Below are positions 4,695-5,368 of a DNA stretch of 5,368 nt, one piece after another. The notes below the pieces were generated by a model that worked only from the letters and a program-made list of their open reading frames with translations, was not told the DNA's origin and ran no database searches. The DNA lies in the NCBI GenBank assembly GCA_002420085.1, contig DIHI01000059.1:413-5780 (forward strand), in the 5' to 3' direction. Position 1 is the first letter of the stretch, and every line of letters starts with the position of its first letter. The translations under genes were made by a program, and so were the position numbers. The DNA comes from Lysobacterales bacterium UBA5700 (GTDB lineage: Bacteria > Pseudomonadota > Gammaproteobacteria > Xanthomonadales > Xanthomonadaceae).

Positions 4695-5368
4695 ATGAAT
4701 GCCATTCCTTCCGACCTGGTTCGCCAGACCCAGGCGCTGTCCGAATCCGTGACCGGTCCGATCCCCGGCTCGCGCAAGATCCATGTCGCCGGGTCGCGTG
4801 CCGATCTGCGGGTGCCGATGCGCGAGATCGCCCTGAGCGACACGCCCAAGGTGTTCGGTGCCGAGCACAATGCACCGTTCGTGGTCTATGACACCTCGGG
4901 GCCATACACCGATGATGCAGCGCAGATCGATCTGGTGGCCGGACTGCCCGCCCTGCGCGCCGGCTGGATCGCCGAGCGCGGCGACAGCGAAGCCCTGGTC
5001 GGGCTCAGTTCGCACTATGGCCGGTTGCGAGCCGAGGATCGCCGGCTCGATGCGGTCCGCTTCCCGACGATTCGACCGCCTCGGCGCGCCCTGGCCGGCG
5101 CCAATGTCAGTCAGATGCACTACGCCCGGCGCGGCACGGTCACCCCGGAGATGGAGTTCATCGCCATCCGTGAGAACCAGCGTCGCGAGGCCCTGGCCGC
5201 GACCCTGGCACGCCAGCATCCGGGCCAGTCGTTCGGCGCCGCCCTGCCCGCCGTCATCACCCCGGAGTTCGTGCGTGACGAGGTGGCCCGAGGCCGGGCG
5301 ATCATCCCGTGCAACATCAACCATCCGGAATCCGAGCCGATGATCATCGGCCGCAACTTCCTGGTGAA
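4695..5368 (+). CDS. thiC: Phosphomethylpyrimidine synthase ThiC, 5' part (runs off window)
   Basis: ThiC is the cytoplasmic radical-SAM enzyme that converts aminoimidazole ribotide (AIR) into hydroxymethylpyrimidine phosphate for thiamine synthesis. The first 224 codons are present, out of a usual length of about 620-650. The N-terminal ThiC-associated region and early core are clear: [11 protein letters not shown] (21-31), VPMREI (40-45), [10 protein letters not shown] (64-73), [10 protein letters not shown] (83-92), QMHYARRG (140-147), [13 protein letters not shown] (150-162) and [20 protein letters not shown] (203-222). The iron-sulfur cluster cysteines lie near the C-terminus and are outside the window. 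The start at 4695 has GGAG at 4681-4684, about 10 bp upstream, and matches the usual ThiC N-terminus. It is preceded by a TPP riboswitch, so expression should fall when TPP is plentiful. The frame is open to the last base; nothing suggests a broken gene. Confidence 0.97.
   Translation, partial: MNAIPSDLVRQTQALSESVTGPIPGSRKIHVAGSRADLRVPMREIALSDTPKVFGAEHNAPFVVYDTSGPYTDDAAQIDLVAGLPALRAGWIAERGDSEALVGLSSHYGRLRAEDRRLDAVRFPTIRPPRRALAGANVSQMHYARRGTVTPEMEFIAIRENQRREALAATLARQHPGQSFGAALPAVITPEFVRDEVARGRAIIPCNINHPESEPMIIGRNFLV

Noticed and set aside
4569..5324. Minus-strand frame of 251 codons and plus-strand frame 4858-5343 opposite or within thiC
   Set aside because: ThiC motifs are continuous in the frame starting at 4695 to the window end, so the others are shadows.

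Overview
The window reads as a high-GC gammaproteobacterial chromosome, most likely from the Xanthomonadales. This rests on the ThiC N-terminus, the GC-rich codon use right of about 1300, and the thiC TPP riboswitch; the assignment comes from family resemblance, not a search. An island of clearly lower GC at the left end (1 to about 1292) has the layout of integron gene cassettes: two promoterless-looking ORFs on the same strand, each closed by an attC-like recombination site.

Left part (1-1292), distal end of an integron cassette array. Cassette 1 encodes a 129-aa two-helix membrane protein with a charged, coiled-coil-prone middle. It ends in a long attC of the VCR kind (about 432-553). Cassette 2 encodes a 217-aa protein with an N-terminal TIR-like or nucleoside-deoxyribosyltransferase-like alpha/beta domain (candidate catalytic Glu98) and a C-terminal membrane helix. 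That architecture is typical of single-gene membrane-anchored effectors, possibly anti-phage. It ends in a short 59-bp attC (1234-1292). No third attC follows, so the array appears to end here and the integrase would lie to the left, outside the window.

Middle part (1293-3621). About 290 bp without a convincing gene hold overlapping inverted repeats and a faint Cys-rich transposase-like relic on the minus strand. Next comes a 626-aa fusion of an LplT-like MFS lysophospholipid transporter with a PlsC-type acyltransferase, which has both catalytic motifs but lacks the AMP-binding domain of the longer Aas-type fusions. A terminator-like hairpin lies just downstream.

Right part (3622-5368). A 261-aa DUF6602-type protein carries a PD-(D/E)XK nuclease-like signature (E61, D95, E126-x-K128). 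It is followed by a TPP riboswitch aptamer (about 4475-4589), an expression platform with very stable hairpins, and the first 224 codons of thiC (HMP-P synthase), which runs off the window. Membrane-lipid repair and thiamine synthesis are the core functions here; the cassette genes and the DUF6602 gene are accessory. The best candidates for something undescribed are the TIR-like membrane cassette and the stand-alone DUF6602 nuclease-like gene.
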